NCBI GenBank assembly: GCA_035610365.1 | Contig: CM069436.1 | Location: 43,159,117 to 43,223,116 of the forward strand | DNA length: 64,000 bases | Direction: 5' to 3' | Source: Aquatica leii | Taxonomy: Eukaryota; Arthropoda; Insecta; Coleoptera; Lampyridae | Made by a program: the position numbers and the translations under genes | Notes under the pieces: generated by a model | Told to the model about the DNA's origin: nothing | The model's database searches: none | Seen by the model: only the letters and a program-made list of their open reading frames with translations | Shown: in pieces, positions 33,720-46,428 of the stretch | Position numbering within the stretch: the first letter of the stretch is position 1 | How the letters are laid out: every line of letters begins with the position of its first letter

Positions 33720-34770
33720 TGAAGTTTTATAAGCTTTTTGCGAAATAAATACCTCAAATTAATTTTTCTTATATATTTACAGGTCGCGTTTATTTTTGGT
33801 GTTTCGGGAGTTTGTAGATGCGACGAATTATGAAAGAAGCATTTTTTTAGTAACATGGAATGATATGATGCATTATCTGACATAATTGATAACTATAAAT
33901 CTAACTATAAATGCCATCAAACACTTTTGAATTATAATTGATGTTTCTTTCAAATTATTAAATAATCTTTCCACAATCCATTCTTTAAACGTTTTACCAT
34001 TCATATTTCCACAATAATCTTCATGCTGAGATTTAGATAAAAACAATAACCAAGCATTTTTTGCAAATCCAGAGTACCAGCATTTTAAATGATCATCTTT
34101 CTACAATTTTCCCATACTTTCTTTAGCAAATATCCAAGTCTCATCCATAAAAACTGCTTTATGTGAAAATTCTGAGTTTAGATTTTCTAATGTAACGTTT
34201 TAGAAATTAAATTAAGGGCTATACGTGATTTATCGTCTTTTTTTCATTTTAAAGCCAACTTCATGCAGAATTCTATTTAAAATGCAATCACTTAACAAGA
34301 CATGTTTTTACGTTTGTGTTCGCTGTTTAACGAATTTACAGTAACCTGATGTTCTAGAGAAAGTTATTTTTAGAAAGATTATGAAGGCTTTTTTTAATCG
34401 GAACTTACTGTTTGTGTACATCGTATACAATGTGTTTTTATAGTCATTTTTTAAGATTCTGGAAAGTCTACTGTTTTTGACTTTCTTCGTGGCATTTCTT
34501 TCCAGAACTTGATAACAGCGGATTTGATTTGTGTTCAGATTTTATCCGCTTAACAGAACCTAAGCTTATGCCCAATGCAGTTGCAACTTTCTATAAATAA
34601 TATATCGTAATGCAAGATAATCATTTCTTACTTTAGCTTACTTCTTGAACAAACATTAATCGAATTAAAGAACCCTCATTATCGTTTTTTTGTTTAAAGT
34701 ATGCAAGTAAATCAATCACCATTTAGCGAGACTGAGAATGTAATGTTTTACCTTGTATAAAACCCGACAT
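33720..34770 (-). pseudogene. Antisense Tc1/mariner (IS630-type) transposase relic
   Basis: Reading leftward from ATG 34768-34770 (MSGFIQGKTLHSQSR), a helix-turn-helix-like stretch VATALGISLGSVKRIKSEHK lies at about 34590. DETWVFAKES at about 34155 carries the first catalytic Asp region. HEDYCGNMNGKTFKEWIVER at about 34030 precedes NASYHSMLLKK (about 33880), the second catalytic block, whose context is normally D-N-A-x-Y-H-S. PETPKINATC continues to about 33780. Several stops and frameshifts are present. The transposase would have moved a small cut-and-paste element. No inverted repeats could be paired with it. Confidence 0.75.
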
Positions 34771-35621
34771 GTTTTTGTTTTAAACAGACCAATTTGAAAT
34801 CAAATAATGCATATTAATAATAATAACTAAAGATACAAAACGAAGTAAAAATGACCAGCGTCGGACTGGACAGCCGAGATACCGAAAAAATTCTTTGTAA
34901 GCCTTAGCTTATGGTTTATTTAGCCTTCGTATTTGCAAGCAAAGATAAAATTCAAATTTGCCGAATAAGGTCTGTCATAATATTTACAGTTGAAATGTAC
35001 AGCGTTGGTTGAGCGGATCGGATATAGGTACTGAATTACATGCTGATAAACACTACAGTGCTTTATTTAAGTAGTAGTGCTATTTGCAATTTACTAGAGA
35101 GTTTGTAATAAAATAGAAGTAAATAGCACAGAGTAGTGTAAATCGTAGGTAAGTAAGTTGTATACATTGGTATAAGTATTTATCGCCGGGCGCTTTGGTA
35201 AATGATATAATATGAATATGAATCATATTATAAAATGTCTTTTTTAGCATTACTTTGCGATTTTGTTTTTTTTAAGTTTAAATTTCCAAGGCCATCAATA
35301 TTTGAGAGAATTAGCAACTTATGTTGTAACGGACCATTGCACCATCGCCTCATTTATTTTAATTTTAGTCATTATTAGTATATTTGTGGTCCCCAAGGGT
35401 ATGAGTCATGAGTGGCAAATCATTATTGGGAGAATTAATTAATAAAATAGTAACAAAACGTTACAATGTGAATATGTGATTCAGATTTTTAACAAATTTA
35501 TTTTTGTCAGCTTCTTTACCTAAAGTCTTAACTGACATTTGGTAATATTATAATATGAACTCCAAAATACATAATAACAATTACTAATTTTTTTCCTAAA
35601 AGTAATAACCAAATTAGTTTT

Positions 35622-38313
35622 GTGTCGTTACACACAAATTCTCAAAACGAAACAACTTCTCAAAAAAACAATTTGGAAAGGAGTACAGAAAGAAACGAAT
35701 TAGTTAACCAAACGTATGCAGAAACCGCAAAAACTGATCTCGATCTAGTTGCCCAGGCTTATAAAGAAGACAATGTCGACAATAAGAACAGAAATAATAA
35801 TGGAGATAGCAACAATATCCAATGTGAAAATGTTAATAAATCAGATGACGAAGATAACGAAGAATGCGAAGAAACTTCTAGCACCAGAGGGGATAATGTA
35901 ACCCAAACGTTCATGGAAGAAACGTCAGAGATGCAAACTGCGTTAGCGCTCGAACTAAAATTATTTGTGCCACCCAAAAGGGGATCTTCAGTGCTGAAAA
36001 AAAATGCATTTTTACGTCAACACCCAATTCAACCGAAGCTATGCGATTTCAGAGAAACCAAATTTCCTTTTAATGAGAGCAAAGTGTACTATAAAAGGCT
36101 AGAAAATGGGGAATACATTTTAAGACAGTGGATTTCGTACTCTGTGAAATTAAATAAACTATTTTGCAGTGTGTGTATGGCTTACAGCTCTCAAAGTCAA
36201 AACAGTATTTTCATCACAGGATTTAATAATATCAAGACAGTGTACTAAAGAATTAGCGATCATGAGACATCTAATTCGCACAAAAACGCCGTGGAAGCTT
36301 ATTTTCAAAACAAAAAGGAGAAAAATATTGAAAACTACATAAATAAGGAGTTACAGGAACTTAAAAACGAAGAACGTGTGAGAAACAGACTGGTGGCAGC
36401 TAGGATTATTGATATAATTATATTTATAGGAAAACAAGGAATTAGTTTTCGAGGTAAAAATGAAAGTGCTTATTTTTTAAATGAAGAGATATCTGGTAGA
36501 GTTCTTTTAGAACTTATTTTACTTATTGCAAAATATGATGAAATTTTAAAACAATACGTTGGAAAAGTTACGAAAAAGTCGAGGTTAAGGAAGTTGAAAA
36601 ACAGTCGTGGTAGAGGAAATTTAGTAACTTTACTAATTAAAAGTACTATAAACAAATTAATGAAAATAATTTTGAATGAATTAAGAAATATCATCAGCGA
36701 AGAAGTTCAAAAATCGGGCATTTATAGCATTCAAGTGGATTCAACTCAAGACGTGAGTGTTCATGAACAGTGTTCTGTTGTAATTCGATACGTGGATTGT
36801 GAATATAAAGTGCAAGAACGGTTGCTGTCTTTAATTACTATAGAAAAGTCAACCGGCTTGGCTCTTAAAAGTTACTTGCAAGAAGTTTTAAAAATTAGTG
36901 GAATTAGTGAGAATAACATTGTTGGCTGTAGCTTCGATGGAGCGGCAAATATGTCGGGTCAATACAACGGCTTGCAAGCTCAGATTTAAAAAATTTGCCC
37001 AAATTCAGTGTATACCTGGTGCTATGCTCACATTTTAAATCTTGTGGTAGGCGAGAGCACACAGTGTTGCGTTAAAGCGAAGACATATTTTGGTCTGCTA
37101 CATAGACTGGCATGCTTTTTTTCAGAATCATATAAAAGGATAGCCGTTTGGGAAGAACACACCAAGGCGCTACACAAAACCAGTAACAAACTTAAAAAAA
37201 TAGACAAAACTCGATAGTGGAGCAAAAGCAATGCTGTGCAGACGTTGTTAAGAAATTTCCAAAATCAGGACAAAGAAATATATTCTACAGTTTTATTAGT
37301 GTTACAAAACATTTCAACAAACACTGATTTCGATGCAAAGACGTGTTCTGAAGCAGCATCGTATTTGCAGTCATTTTGCAAATACGAAACGATACTGTTG
37401 TCTTTCCTATTTTTGCAACTGTTTGAATTTCTAACACCGGCATCTAATTACCTTCCGACTGAATGTATTGATTTTATGCAAGCATACTATTTAGTAGAAG
37501 GTTGCAAAAACAATATCAACAGTATGTTTGACCGCTTTGATAAAATAAAAGAAGCAGCAGATAAATTTGTCTCTTATTTGATAAACAAAAAGGAATTAGC
37601 CTATATAGAAATTGAAGACCAGCTACTACAAGTTAGAGCAAACAAAATCAAGACGATGCCTGGTGAACAATGTAAGGACAATCCAATTACTGATCCGTAT
37701 AAAAAATACGAAATTGAAGTTTATAAAATTATAATAAACCAATCTGTCAACAGCATTGAACAGAGGTTTGAGCCTAACAGACAAATATATAGAGACTTTT
37801 TACTACTTGATCCTCGTAATTTTAAGAACATTAGTAGCGACATTATTACTCAACAAAGTTTAAGTAAACTCGCAGAAAATGTAAATGTTAATGCGAGTAA
37901 TTTGCAGCAGAAACTTTTAAGTTTTTGCGGAATTTATAATAACTTAGAAAGAATCAAAACAGATCTGTGTTTGTTTATTGACAAGGATAACGGTATGTGC
38001 AAAGGCTGTATTCACTGCACATTTTCTTCAATCTGTAAATACAATATGTATGTATGTACTTTCCCAAATTTATATCGTGCCTATAAATATCTGTTAACTC
38101 TCTCTTGTACGCAAGTTTATTGTGAACGATTGTTTTCAATACTTAAAATAATTAAGTCTCCTATGCGATCGAAATTGGTACAGGATATTTTGCAGACTTT
38201 GATGCTAATAAACATAGAGAGAGAGAGATCTGTTAAAAAAATTAGATTCTGAAAAAATTATAGACATTTTAGCTTCAGAAAGTAGAGATTACCGAAAAAT
38301 GTTATTGGTTTAA
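35622..38313 (+). pseudogene. hAT transposase, TTF finger / ZMYM1-like (three stops, one frameshift)
   Basis: One reading frame holds the protein from 35622 to about 38215. An acidic Asn/Glu-rich N-terminus (about 100 residues) is followed by a TTF-type finger (FCSVC at about 36166, then HETSNSHKN at about 36262). VDSTQDVSVHEQ (about 36736) holds the first catalytic Asp and CSFDGAANMSGQ (about 36928) the second. CYAHILNLVV (about 37020) is the Cys-x2-His motif, and CERLFSILKIIKSPMRSKL (about 38121) is the C-terminal Glu and dimerisation block. In-frame stops are at 36246-36248, 36987-36989 and 37215-37217. The last probably replaced Trp. A shift in a GA run (38216-38228) moves the tail into another frame, ending at 38311-38313. 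No upstream ATG is obvious; the first part may have been spliced. Confidence 0.92.
38216..38228. repeat. (GA)n tract inside transposase pseudogene
   Basis: A short AGAGAGAGAGAGA run sits exactly where the coding frame changes. Replication slippage there is the simplest cause of the frameshift. Confidence 0.8.
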
Positions 38314-38545
38314 AGCGTTCGAGTTGTTAATCGAATAACATTAATTTGGTAGTTCTTCTATTTGTTAGGTTAAGAGACTCCCTGTGTATTTGTAAATTTT
38401 ATTGTTTGAACTGAAATAAAATTTTGACAAAGTATCAAGGTTGTTAAGTTTTGAACACTTGCATCCATTTATGGTTAGTAAATTGTAGCCTATGCATATA
38501 TTTTCTCGGTTTGCCTTTTGTTTCCAGTCCGACACTGAAAATGAC

Positions 38546-40662
38546 ACCAACCCGTGTTTGACAAAACGTCAACTTGATTGAAGTCAATTGAATAACTTTA
38601 TTCATAACGCATGCAATCAATCTTCTCTCTTTGTTTTACACATAGTTTATGTCTTGCTCATATAATAGTCGGTATGTTATTTGTTACATCACTAGGTAAT
38701 GACGTAAGGATCTTTTCTTATGCTAAGGACTTTATTCAAAGAATATGTACTTTTATACCATGTAAACGTGTCAGCTTGGTTACTATAAACTTCACCTTTA
38801 CTTGATTTATAAATTTTAATTACGGTCGTCTCCAATTGTAGTTATTGTACTTAGATTCTTTGAAATAATTGTTACTCGTAGGAGAACTTTATTTATGAAA
38901 ATATTGTATCACAATACTATAACGTCTGGGTTAGCAGCTTCAAAAGTAAAAATATATTCTTGCGCACTTAGACGCTTTGATAACTTAAATTTGAAATGAA
39001 TTATATAAATTTTAAAATTCTATACTGTAAATTTCTTTCTTATAACAGTAAAATCATTCTGACATGGTAATATTTATTCAACTGCTGATAATATTACCTC
39101 AAATTTACATATATGTTTTACTTTTTTGAGTAAAGTTGCCTCGTTTTTCGACAATGTGTTTTTTGCACTGGTACACGTTTATTAGTCAACGTATATGAAG
39201 TATTTTATTATTAAATGTAAGATAAAACTGTTTCAGTTATATATTAGTTATTTCATACTTTTAAGTATCTGCTTTTCCAATCAGATAAGGCTTTAAGTAT
39301 AGCAAAAAGTTCTAACTGTGTTAAACGTTAACAAAAAACATTATTACCATAACTGTTTGCATTTCAATTACGGTTGCAGTCTGTATTGTTTAGAAAGCGT
39401 TTTCATCCTTATTTACACAATTATTAAATAAATTTTATAAGCAGGAAACGATTTGGGAAAGAAACAGTTATATGAATACAACCAAAAAAAAAATTAATGT
39501 TTTAAATTAACAAGGTCATTAAAATAAAATAAAACAACCAACATATTTAAAATAACACTGTGTTTAATTGAAGCAACAAATAAGTATTAATTTTTTTAAA
39601 ATAATTTTTCATTAATTTAAGAGTGTCTTTGTTTGGTTTACTTTTAAATAAATACGTTTATCTGTGTTGATGGGCATGTTTTAGTATTATTTTTAATAGA
39701 ATATTAGTGCAGAAATTATTGTTGTTACCTCAGTTTTTATTTTATGCGTTGAATATATTTTTTTTGTCTTGCCATTTCTGTGACTGGTAAATAATAGTTT
39801 CTATTATACCAAAAATAATAAAAACATTTAGTAATATTTTTCTTATACATCTCTAAGTTACTCCTACACCGTCAAAACAGTTACAATGTATGTAATTTTA
39901 AATTAATTGTCAAGTATGAATAATAACAGGTTCTCATGTGAACTAGCTCGTTACCGCAGCAAGAGAAATGTAGTCTTCAAATAAATTTAGATAAATGAAT
40001 TTGATAAAATTGTAAAAAAAAACCAACTGTGTTAATTTTCTATATAAAATTGAAGAATTATGCAACTCCTGATTAAAATTATAACAATGGATCAAATATG
40101 ACACAAACTATTTTTATACTTATTATTATGGAAAATATATACGTTAAAACCTGTAATTGAGATTTACTATACAATAGCACAATACTAATTTCTCTTTATA
40201 ATTAAAAAGTGTACTCCCATTATGTAGAAGTTCTTCAATTACGCGTTTTTCCTTTATAGACAGCTAACTCCTTGTATTTAGTATAAACTAACTTTTATAG
40301 TTCATTATTTCTAAGTATCTAAAAATAATAAAAATATTTTGTATGTATTTTTCTATTTTCTAAAATTGTATATATAATAAATAATTTTAGGCTACTCATT
40401 TTTCAGTAAATAACACTGCGACGGAAGATGCAAAAATTAGTTAATGATGTAAAATAAAATTACACTACAAAACTGTTTAGATAAACCACCAAAAACAAAA
40501 AAAATAAAAAAGGAAAAAAAACAAGTAAATTTAAAGGAAAAAAGCATTACACAAAATTGAAAAAGTTTGTACAATAATTAACAAATAGCTTCGATGTTGT
40601 TGGCAACGTCTAATTTACACTTGTCGCAATGTGAACCATACTGTCACAGTTGAAGTCTATAT
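38546..40662. other. AT-rich desert
   Basis: No gene was recognised. Small open frames (for example 38611-38805) have no identifiable domain. Confidence 0.5.
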
Positions 40663-40842
40663 AAGGTAAGAACGTCTTTCGAATTTAGACCGAGTCATGG
40701 CTAAAAACAAAGTTGCATATGGTATTACTGACTTCTGTAAATGACTTTATTAAACCGTAAAAACATTTTAAATTTTAAACAAGCAATCGAAATCTAACTA
40801 AAAACTTTTAATCAACTTGTGAACCAAGCAAGATTCTAAACT
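40663..40842 (+). repeat. Imperfect inverted repeat, left arm
   Basis: This pairs with the complement of 41577-41777 at roughly 70% identity. Shared words include AAG.TAAGAACGT, GACCG.GTCA, CAAAGTT, AAACAAGCA and AGATTCTAAACTC. A related unit (TTGTAAACCAATCAGATTCTAAAC) occurs again at about 40920-40943. Translating either arm gives a similar LVNQxRF-like string, so the unit could be an old coding fragment. Confidence 0.6.
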
Positions 40843-41576
40843 CATAAAAACAAAATAAAGAAATCGACGAACTTAAAGAAGTAAAGGACAATCTAAACAA
40901 TAACTACTACAGAGTTAGGTTGTAAACCAATCAGATTCTAAACCCCATAGAAGTGACTTAAGAAGAAATAGTGCCCGTATATAAAGAGGTCGCGGCTGGT
41001 TGAACGCAACTATAGTTGGGCTATGATAAAAAAAAAGACTTACGTTTGATAAACGAGTAACAACTAGAAACCAAAGAAGGAATGATTCAAAGCCGTGGTT
41101 ATGATTGAAGTTATTCGGGTGTTTGATTATTTCTATGCGTTCTCAGATTTTTCTATTGAAGAAGAATGGTCGTGACTACAACATAATTCTTGCAATAGTT
41201 TCCATCGTGCTAATCTAGCTTTGCTACTCGAACGGACAAAGCAGATCAGACGAAAGTTAGAAACGATTTTAAAACCACTTTTTTCATCTTCATCTTGAGT
41301 AAGCTATTACTTTGTCTTTAGATAAATAAAATCTTTTTAGTCGCATTAGTTACAAGCAGTATGCTAACACTCCACAAAAAGTTTCAATTATTAGAATCTA
41401 AAAATCACAGTTTTTTTACTACTGGCTTTTTGAAAACAGTCTTCAATTTATCTATCTTACTTTAAAACACAAATCGGTGCTATCTATAAGTTTGAATTTT
41501 GTTGTTGTTCCTAAACGCACTCCTAAGGAAGACATTTTATTTGTTGTTGATTCTTCTATGAGACATATTCATCGGA
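40843..41576. other. Loop between inverted-repeat arms
   Basis: It contains one further degraded copy of the arm unit near 40860-40945. Otherwise it holds no recognised feature. Confidence 0.4.
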
Positions 41577-41777
41577 GTTTAGAATCTGGTTTGGTTTACA
41601 AATTGATTACTTAACACTTTAAAGGTTCTTATTTAGATTTTCGCTGCTTGTTTGAGTTCTTCGTTTTTTTCACGCCTTAATGAAGCCGTTTACAAAAGTG
41701 GGTAAAACAGTTGCCAATAACTTTGGCTACAACATTGACACGGTCCAAACTTCAAAAACGTTCTTATCTTAGTATTT
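41577..41777 (-). repeat. Imperfect inverted repeat, right arm
   Basis: Complementary counterpart of 40663-40842, with small insertions (about 20 bp net). Reading the minus strand gives QFVNQTRF near 41600, paralleling QLVNQARF in the left arm. Confidence 0.6.
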
Positions 41778-43780
41778 ATAAAAGTGCTTAAATTTAGGTA
41801 ATCAGTATAAATATTAGATCAACAGAGGTATCTGGTAAAATAATACTTTGGTTAAATACATTATACTGTAATAAAAATCACTTATATATATTTATTAACA
41901 CCGATGGCATGTGTATAGTTAGTATGGATTTTTGTGTGTGCAAGATTAATTAGACATAATACATTTTCGAAAGTTTATCTAAACATTTTTTTTAAATCTA
42001 ATTTTAGCTATGTTTACCAGTTAACGTCATCTTATTTTAAATTTCTTAAAACTATATTCATACTGTCTTTCTTTATCTGTCTTAATATAAACTTCGTTTT
42101 TTATAGATTTAGATGATAACAGTTTCTATTTTTTTACGGAATTTTTTTCATATATTTGGAAATTTGGAAAGAATTATTGCATGTTCATTATTATTGTAAA
42201 ATTAACTCTGACAAATAAATTGTTACGAGAAAATCAGGTTCCTCGAGTTGAACAGCCAATAATAAATTGTTACGCTGGTCTTCTTGTAACAAAACAATGC
42301 AACGGCTAGCACAGCTTCTCCGGAGAGGGACCGTAGGTTTTGTGATGCTAAATTATACCTTAAATCTAAAAAAAAGCGCCAAAACGATGACAGATTAAAT
42401 TAGGGAGATACCGTCTAACTCTAACCGTAGCTGGAGAAGAACAAATAATACCACAGAAGTAATAACACAGAAAATATATTTATTTTATCACAGAGGATGA
42501 AGAAGGTACATACATCTAAATTTTCACAAACATTGATTGAACGTGGGTCGAATCGAATCGATTATAATATAGTATAAGTTGCGCCGGATACTAGGCAACA
42601 CACCGTACAATAAACTGACCCTGTCGGTCTAAACTTTTACATAAACAGAAAGTTTTAAAATCGCAAACAAACAAAACAATTTATGCTTTCGAGACTCAAC
42701 GCCCACTGCATATGAATTTGTGAAGCACAAAATATTATTAATTATGTTAACCTAACATGCACGTACGATCATAATCGACATGACTACCGAAGTACAAATC
42801 GTAAAAAAAATTGAAATAATAATACTCACAGTTAGGTTATATCCAGTAGGGGATTAGCTAATTCCGTACTTGAGTTACCTAAAAAGTAATACTAAATCCA
42901 ATAGAAACGAGCATATTGCGTTAACATAAGTAAAGTTCCCCTTTAGCATCGAATTATTTGAGAACGCAAATGCGCAGCGTTTCCCTTCGACTTAATAGAA
43001 TAAGTTTTCCAAGTTTTTGTAGTAGTGCATCTCGAAAAGAGTTATAATCCTGAAGATTTCCAACCCTTGACGGTCTATAATAAATAACGTTTTTAATAAC
43101 GTGACTTCATAGAAGTTTTTCAACTATACCACCTGCTCGTTATCTTCGGTGATAACGGTAAACATGTGGTGGGTACCAAAATCCGCCCGATTTAGCCCTC
43201 ACAAATGTAATTGCATATTCGCGTAAAACGATCTAAAAGTGAAAGTTGCACTGGGCGTAAAAATACAGAGCTCGTCGATAGTCTTACAAGAAGTGCCATT
43301 AAATATGCCCTCTAAAATTAGACATTTTGACGAATAGTAGGGAGTTCTAAGAACAAATTTCATACTTGTAGAGAAATTTTTATACTCGCAAATTGAACTA
43401 TTAACTTTTAACATAACAAATTGATTAAAAATCAAACTATTTATTGTTATAGAATACTAGATATACTTGTAATTTAATAAAATAGAAACTAAAATAATTG
43501 CTGATTTTTAGTTTTTATATTAAAAAATAAAATTATGTATAGACCCTTGGTGCTACTGGATGAAGTTTTACGGTTATAGACGTTGCTCTCCGAGGCTTAT
43601 CATCATAATAACGCCCATGGTCCATAAATAGCTATTATCTGAGACTAATATGTAATGTTAGTAATATGCTTGTGATCTTTTCAGTCACAAAATTTCTCAA
43701 ACTAAACAATACCATAAAAACAAAATACAAACTCAAAGGTGTCAGTATCAAACGCATAGTGTTTGTACATTTATATTAAG
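41778..43780. other. Unassigned spacer
   Basis: No gene was recognised. A 13-bp direct repeat ATAAATTGTTACG occurs at about 42216 and 42262, 46 bp apart. TGTTACG is a common LTR start in insects, but no LTR can be delimited. About 42250-42620 is less AT-rich than its surroundings. Confidence 0.4.
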
Positions 43781-44120
43781 ATGGATAAACATCTACCTTG
43801 ATACCGGAAGCATCGAAATCCATTTATAATCAAACATACGCAACCTTCAACAAATACTGTCTTGGAAAACACGCATTCATTTTCAGAAAATGTTCTGATG
43901 GCCTATTTTCATATCATACTATACATAATAAATCTATGTTGAAAATAATCCATGACGTTGATCTGGAAAAATATGGCCAACTACGAACGTTTTTAAAAAA
44001 AAATCTGAACTATTTAAAGCAAAGAAGGCTTACATTTTGACCCCGCAACAAATTAGAAAATTTATTAACAAAACTTCTGACATAGTTTTTCTCTTACATA
44101 AAGTAAATATACACATTTAA
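43781..44120 (+). pseudogene. Crypton-like tyrosine recombinase, N-terminal domain fragment
   Basis: ATG 43781 begins MDKHLP. A 1-nt shift then leads to IPEASKSIYNQTYATFNKYC, the pattern of the N-terminal DNA-binding (SAM-like) domain of insect Crypton/XerD-like recombinases (P-x-x-S-x-x-x-Y-x-x-x-Y-x-x-F). MLKIIHDVDLEKYGQLRTFL matches the second helical block (VDLxKYxxLxxFLKK). After a further shift at about 44010, FKAKKAYILTPQQIRKFINK corresponds to the linker into the catalytic domain. The frame stops at 44118-44120, and the catalytic domain (R..H-x-x-R..Y) is absent. Confidence 0.6.
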
Positions 44121-45889
44121 TCTGATTTATTCAAAAATTCATATTCTTATTTACATACTTCAGGTTGTATTAATTTTGGGAATTATGGACGCATGCCGCT
44201 CAATCAAACTTTATAAAATGTTTCTAACTTCTGACATTTTATCGTGTTATCTCCTACCCGAAACTTACCGATTCCCAAAACGCTTTTCTAGTAAATTTAA
44301 ATTGTAATTGCACTTAATCAATTGGCATAGCAAATCTGCAAATACACATATAAATATAGACCCATAAACAATATTAAACCAAAGTAAATAATATCTATAA
44401 TTTAAATATCATATCACTTATCTAAACCAATTTGACCAAACGTGCCATAAACTCCAAATCCAAAAAATGAACCAACGCTAAAAGTTTCTTTTCATTCCAA
44501 AAACTTGCGATAAAATAGTAGTTTTGAAAGTTTCTTCATCATTTTAAAAATGCATTTAATTTTAGTATAAAATTTAAGTAAGTATTTTTTGTTCTTTCTT
44601 GCTTTATAATTAACACTAGTGTCTTTTAGGAGGTAGAAAAGAATTAAAAACACTTTATGTGTCTGTAAAGAGCGACTGAGTAGTCACTTCTTCAAACTTC
44701 ATTGAAACATATATAAAGAATGTATTAGTTATATTATTTGAGACTACTGTAAATTTGTATAGTGCTTCTAATAAATCTTCTGTTAACGGAAAACTGATAA
44801 ACGAATTGTCCATTGCAACATGTTTTGCTTATAATTTTTATTATTAGACATACTTTTTAATTTTTATTAGTCTACTAAACCTGCAATAAGAATGATGATA
44901 CAAAATATCAAGTTACTTTAGTAATTTTATTTTATACTCAATAAACTACCAAAATACAAATACATAAATATATAAGCAAATGTTCATTAATTTCAATTCC
45001 TAATTTTGAAGAACCTTAAAATTGTATATACCTACATTTTTTTATTGAACGGCTAAATTTAAATTACAGATAAGTAAAAATATTTGTGAAGCTACAAAAT
45101 TGTTGAAATGTGCTAAAGGATCGACAATTTTTTTCTCAAAAATATTAAATAATAAGCATTTGCAATGCGTTCTTTGTATTTTATAATAGATGTACTTTTA
45201 AGTTTTAAGAATTCAGTTGTTTGGCAAAAGGAACAACGCCTTGGCATGTTTGAGGGATTTGCATGAGTATTACAGGCGCCGTGTCGGTTTAAAATGCTTT
45301 GTAGGTGCTTTTATTGTAAACTAATTAAAACGTGCTTTTTAATACACATTTAGAATTAAGAATTTGGGACTGTCCCACAAGATGTTATTTTACAAGTTAT
45401 TTTATTACTTGTATATAACGATAATCGATGATAATTAATATTTTATTGGTACCTATTTACCTATATGGTTTCTATTCATAATGTTACAGAAAAATATGTT
45501 TTATTTTAAATTTAGAATATCGTTTTGTTTAAATACAAATTTACTATAAACTTTCTTCTTCTAGAAAACTAAATTTGTTTTATTGTAAACCCAAATTATA
45601 AAATACTTTCTTGACATAATTTCTTTCAATTAAATTACGTTTTAGCCAAATTTCAAATCGTTTTATTTGGTTTAAGTAAATATCTCGTTTAAGATGATTA
45701 TAGTGGTTAATTAGTTATAATTTTATTTTTCAAGCAAACATCATTTTACTAAAGTCAAAACAACTCTTTTTCAAAAAACTGTTTGCTTTCACGTATACAT
45801 ACAAAAATTTTTTTGGCAAAACAAATGTTTTTTTGTATGTGGAATAAATAAAAAAAAATAAATAATTGTTTGTAGTAAGAAAAAACTGC
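44121..45889. other. AT-rich desert
   Basis: No gene or structured repeat was recognised. Confidence 0.5.
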
Positions 45890-46030
45890 AAAAGTCTTGC
45901 AAGATAGTCTTGTTTTTGCCGATATCTTGCAGAGCTAGTCTTTCATTCAGTCTTGGTCTTGCAACCTTGAATCTTGGTCATGGTCTTGCTAATGGCGTTG
46001 TTATTTTGCTCTTGTTCTTGGTATACAATT
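45890..46030. repeat. Degenerate TCTTG-rich repeat block
   Basis: About a dozen occurrences of TCTTG/CTTGC fall in 140 bp (AGTCTTGCAAGATAGTCTTG, then TCTTGGTCTTGCAACC and so on). It is a low-complexity dispersed block with no inverted ends seen. By analogy with the TATCGATA MITE it could be the interior of a small element, but no target duplication was found. Confidence 0.5.
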
Positions 46031-46217
46031 CAATGTATCTTCGTTTATAAACATATCAAGAATCCCAATGGGTCTATTGATTGTGTAGCAGAAACAGAGG
46101 TCTCGCTTTTTCTGTAATTTAATTATATTACTTTGTGGTACTTTTTTTGACTTCTTATTAATATGTTTAGCACGTCATATATATTTACTTTTGTCCTTAA
46201 AAAGTTTTATAATAAAA

Positions 46218-46428
46218 TTAGTTGACTGAATATTTTCTCTTTTTTGATTTTTTTTATTCTTGACGATCTCGCTTCTGATGCTGCAGAATAAATGGCAGTT
46301 TTTATACTTTGTCTTTTAACCTCGTATACATTTTCCAAATCTGGTACAAAATTTGATTCACCACTACCATTTAAAATTCTATTCAACTTTTCGTCATGTA
46401 GTAGCGTTTTGTTTTTGTGCGTTTCTGC
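46218..46428 (-). other. Unidentified 70-codon open frame on minus strand
   Basis: Reading leftward from 46428 with no ATG, the frame gives KLNRILNGSGESNFVPDLEN and SIKTAIYSAASEARSSRI before a stop at 46218-46220. Its composition (Ala, Ser, Glu, Arg) differs from the background frames, so it may be an exon or transposase scrap. A TTTTAAGCAG sequence just upstream could be a splice acceptor. No family is recognised. Confidence 0.35.

Larger units (their letters stand above)
34856..38537 (+). mobile_element. Complete hAT element (hAT-2), 3,682 bp
   Basis: CAGCGTCGGACTGG (34856-34869) and CCAGTCCGACACTG (38524-38537) are 14-bp inverted repeats with one mismatch. A perfect 8-bp target duplication AAAATGAC flanks it (34848-34855 and 38538-38545). 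The interior carries one transposase pseudogene of the TTF-finger/ZMYM1-like type. About 750 bp of 5' region precedes the coding frame and may contain a promoter and an untranslated exon. It lies immediately upstream of the antisense Tc1/mariner relic. Confidence 0.95.
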
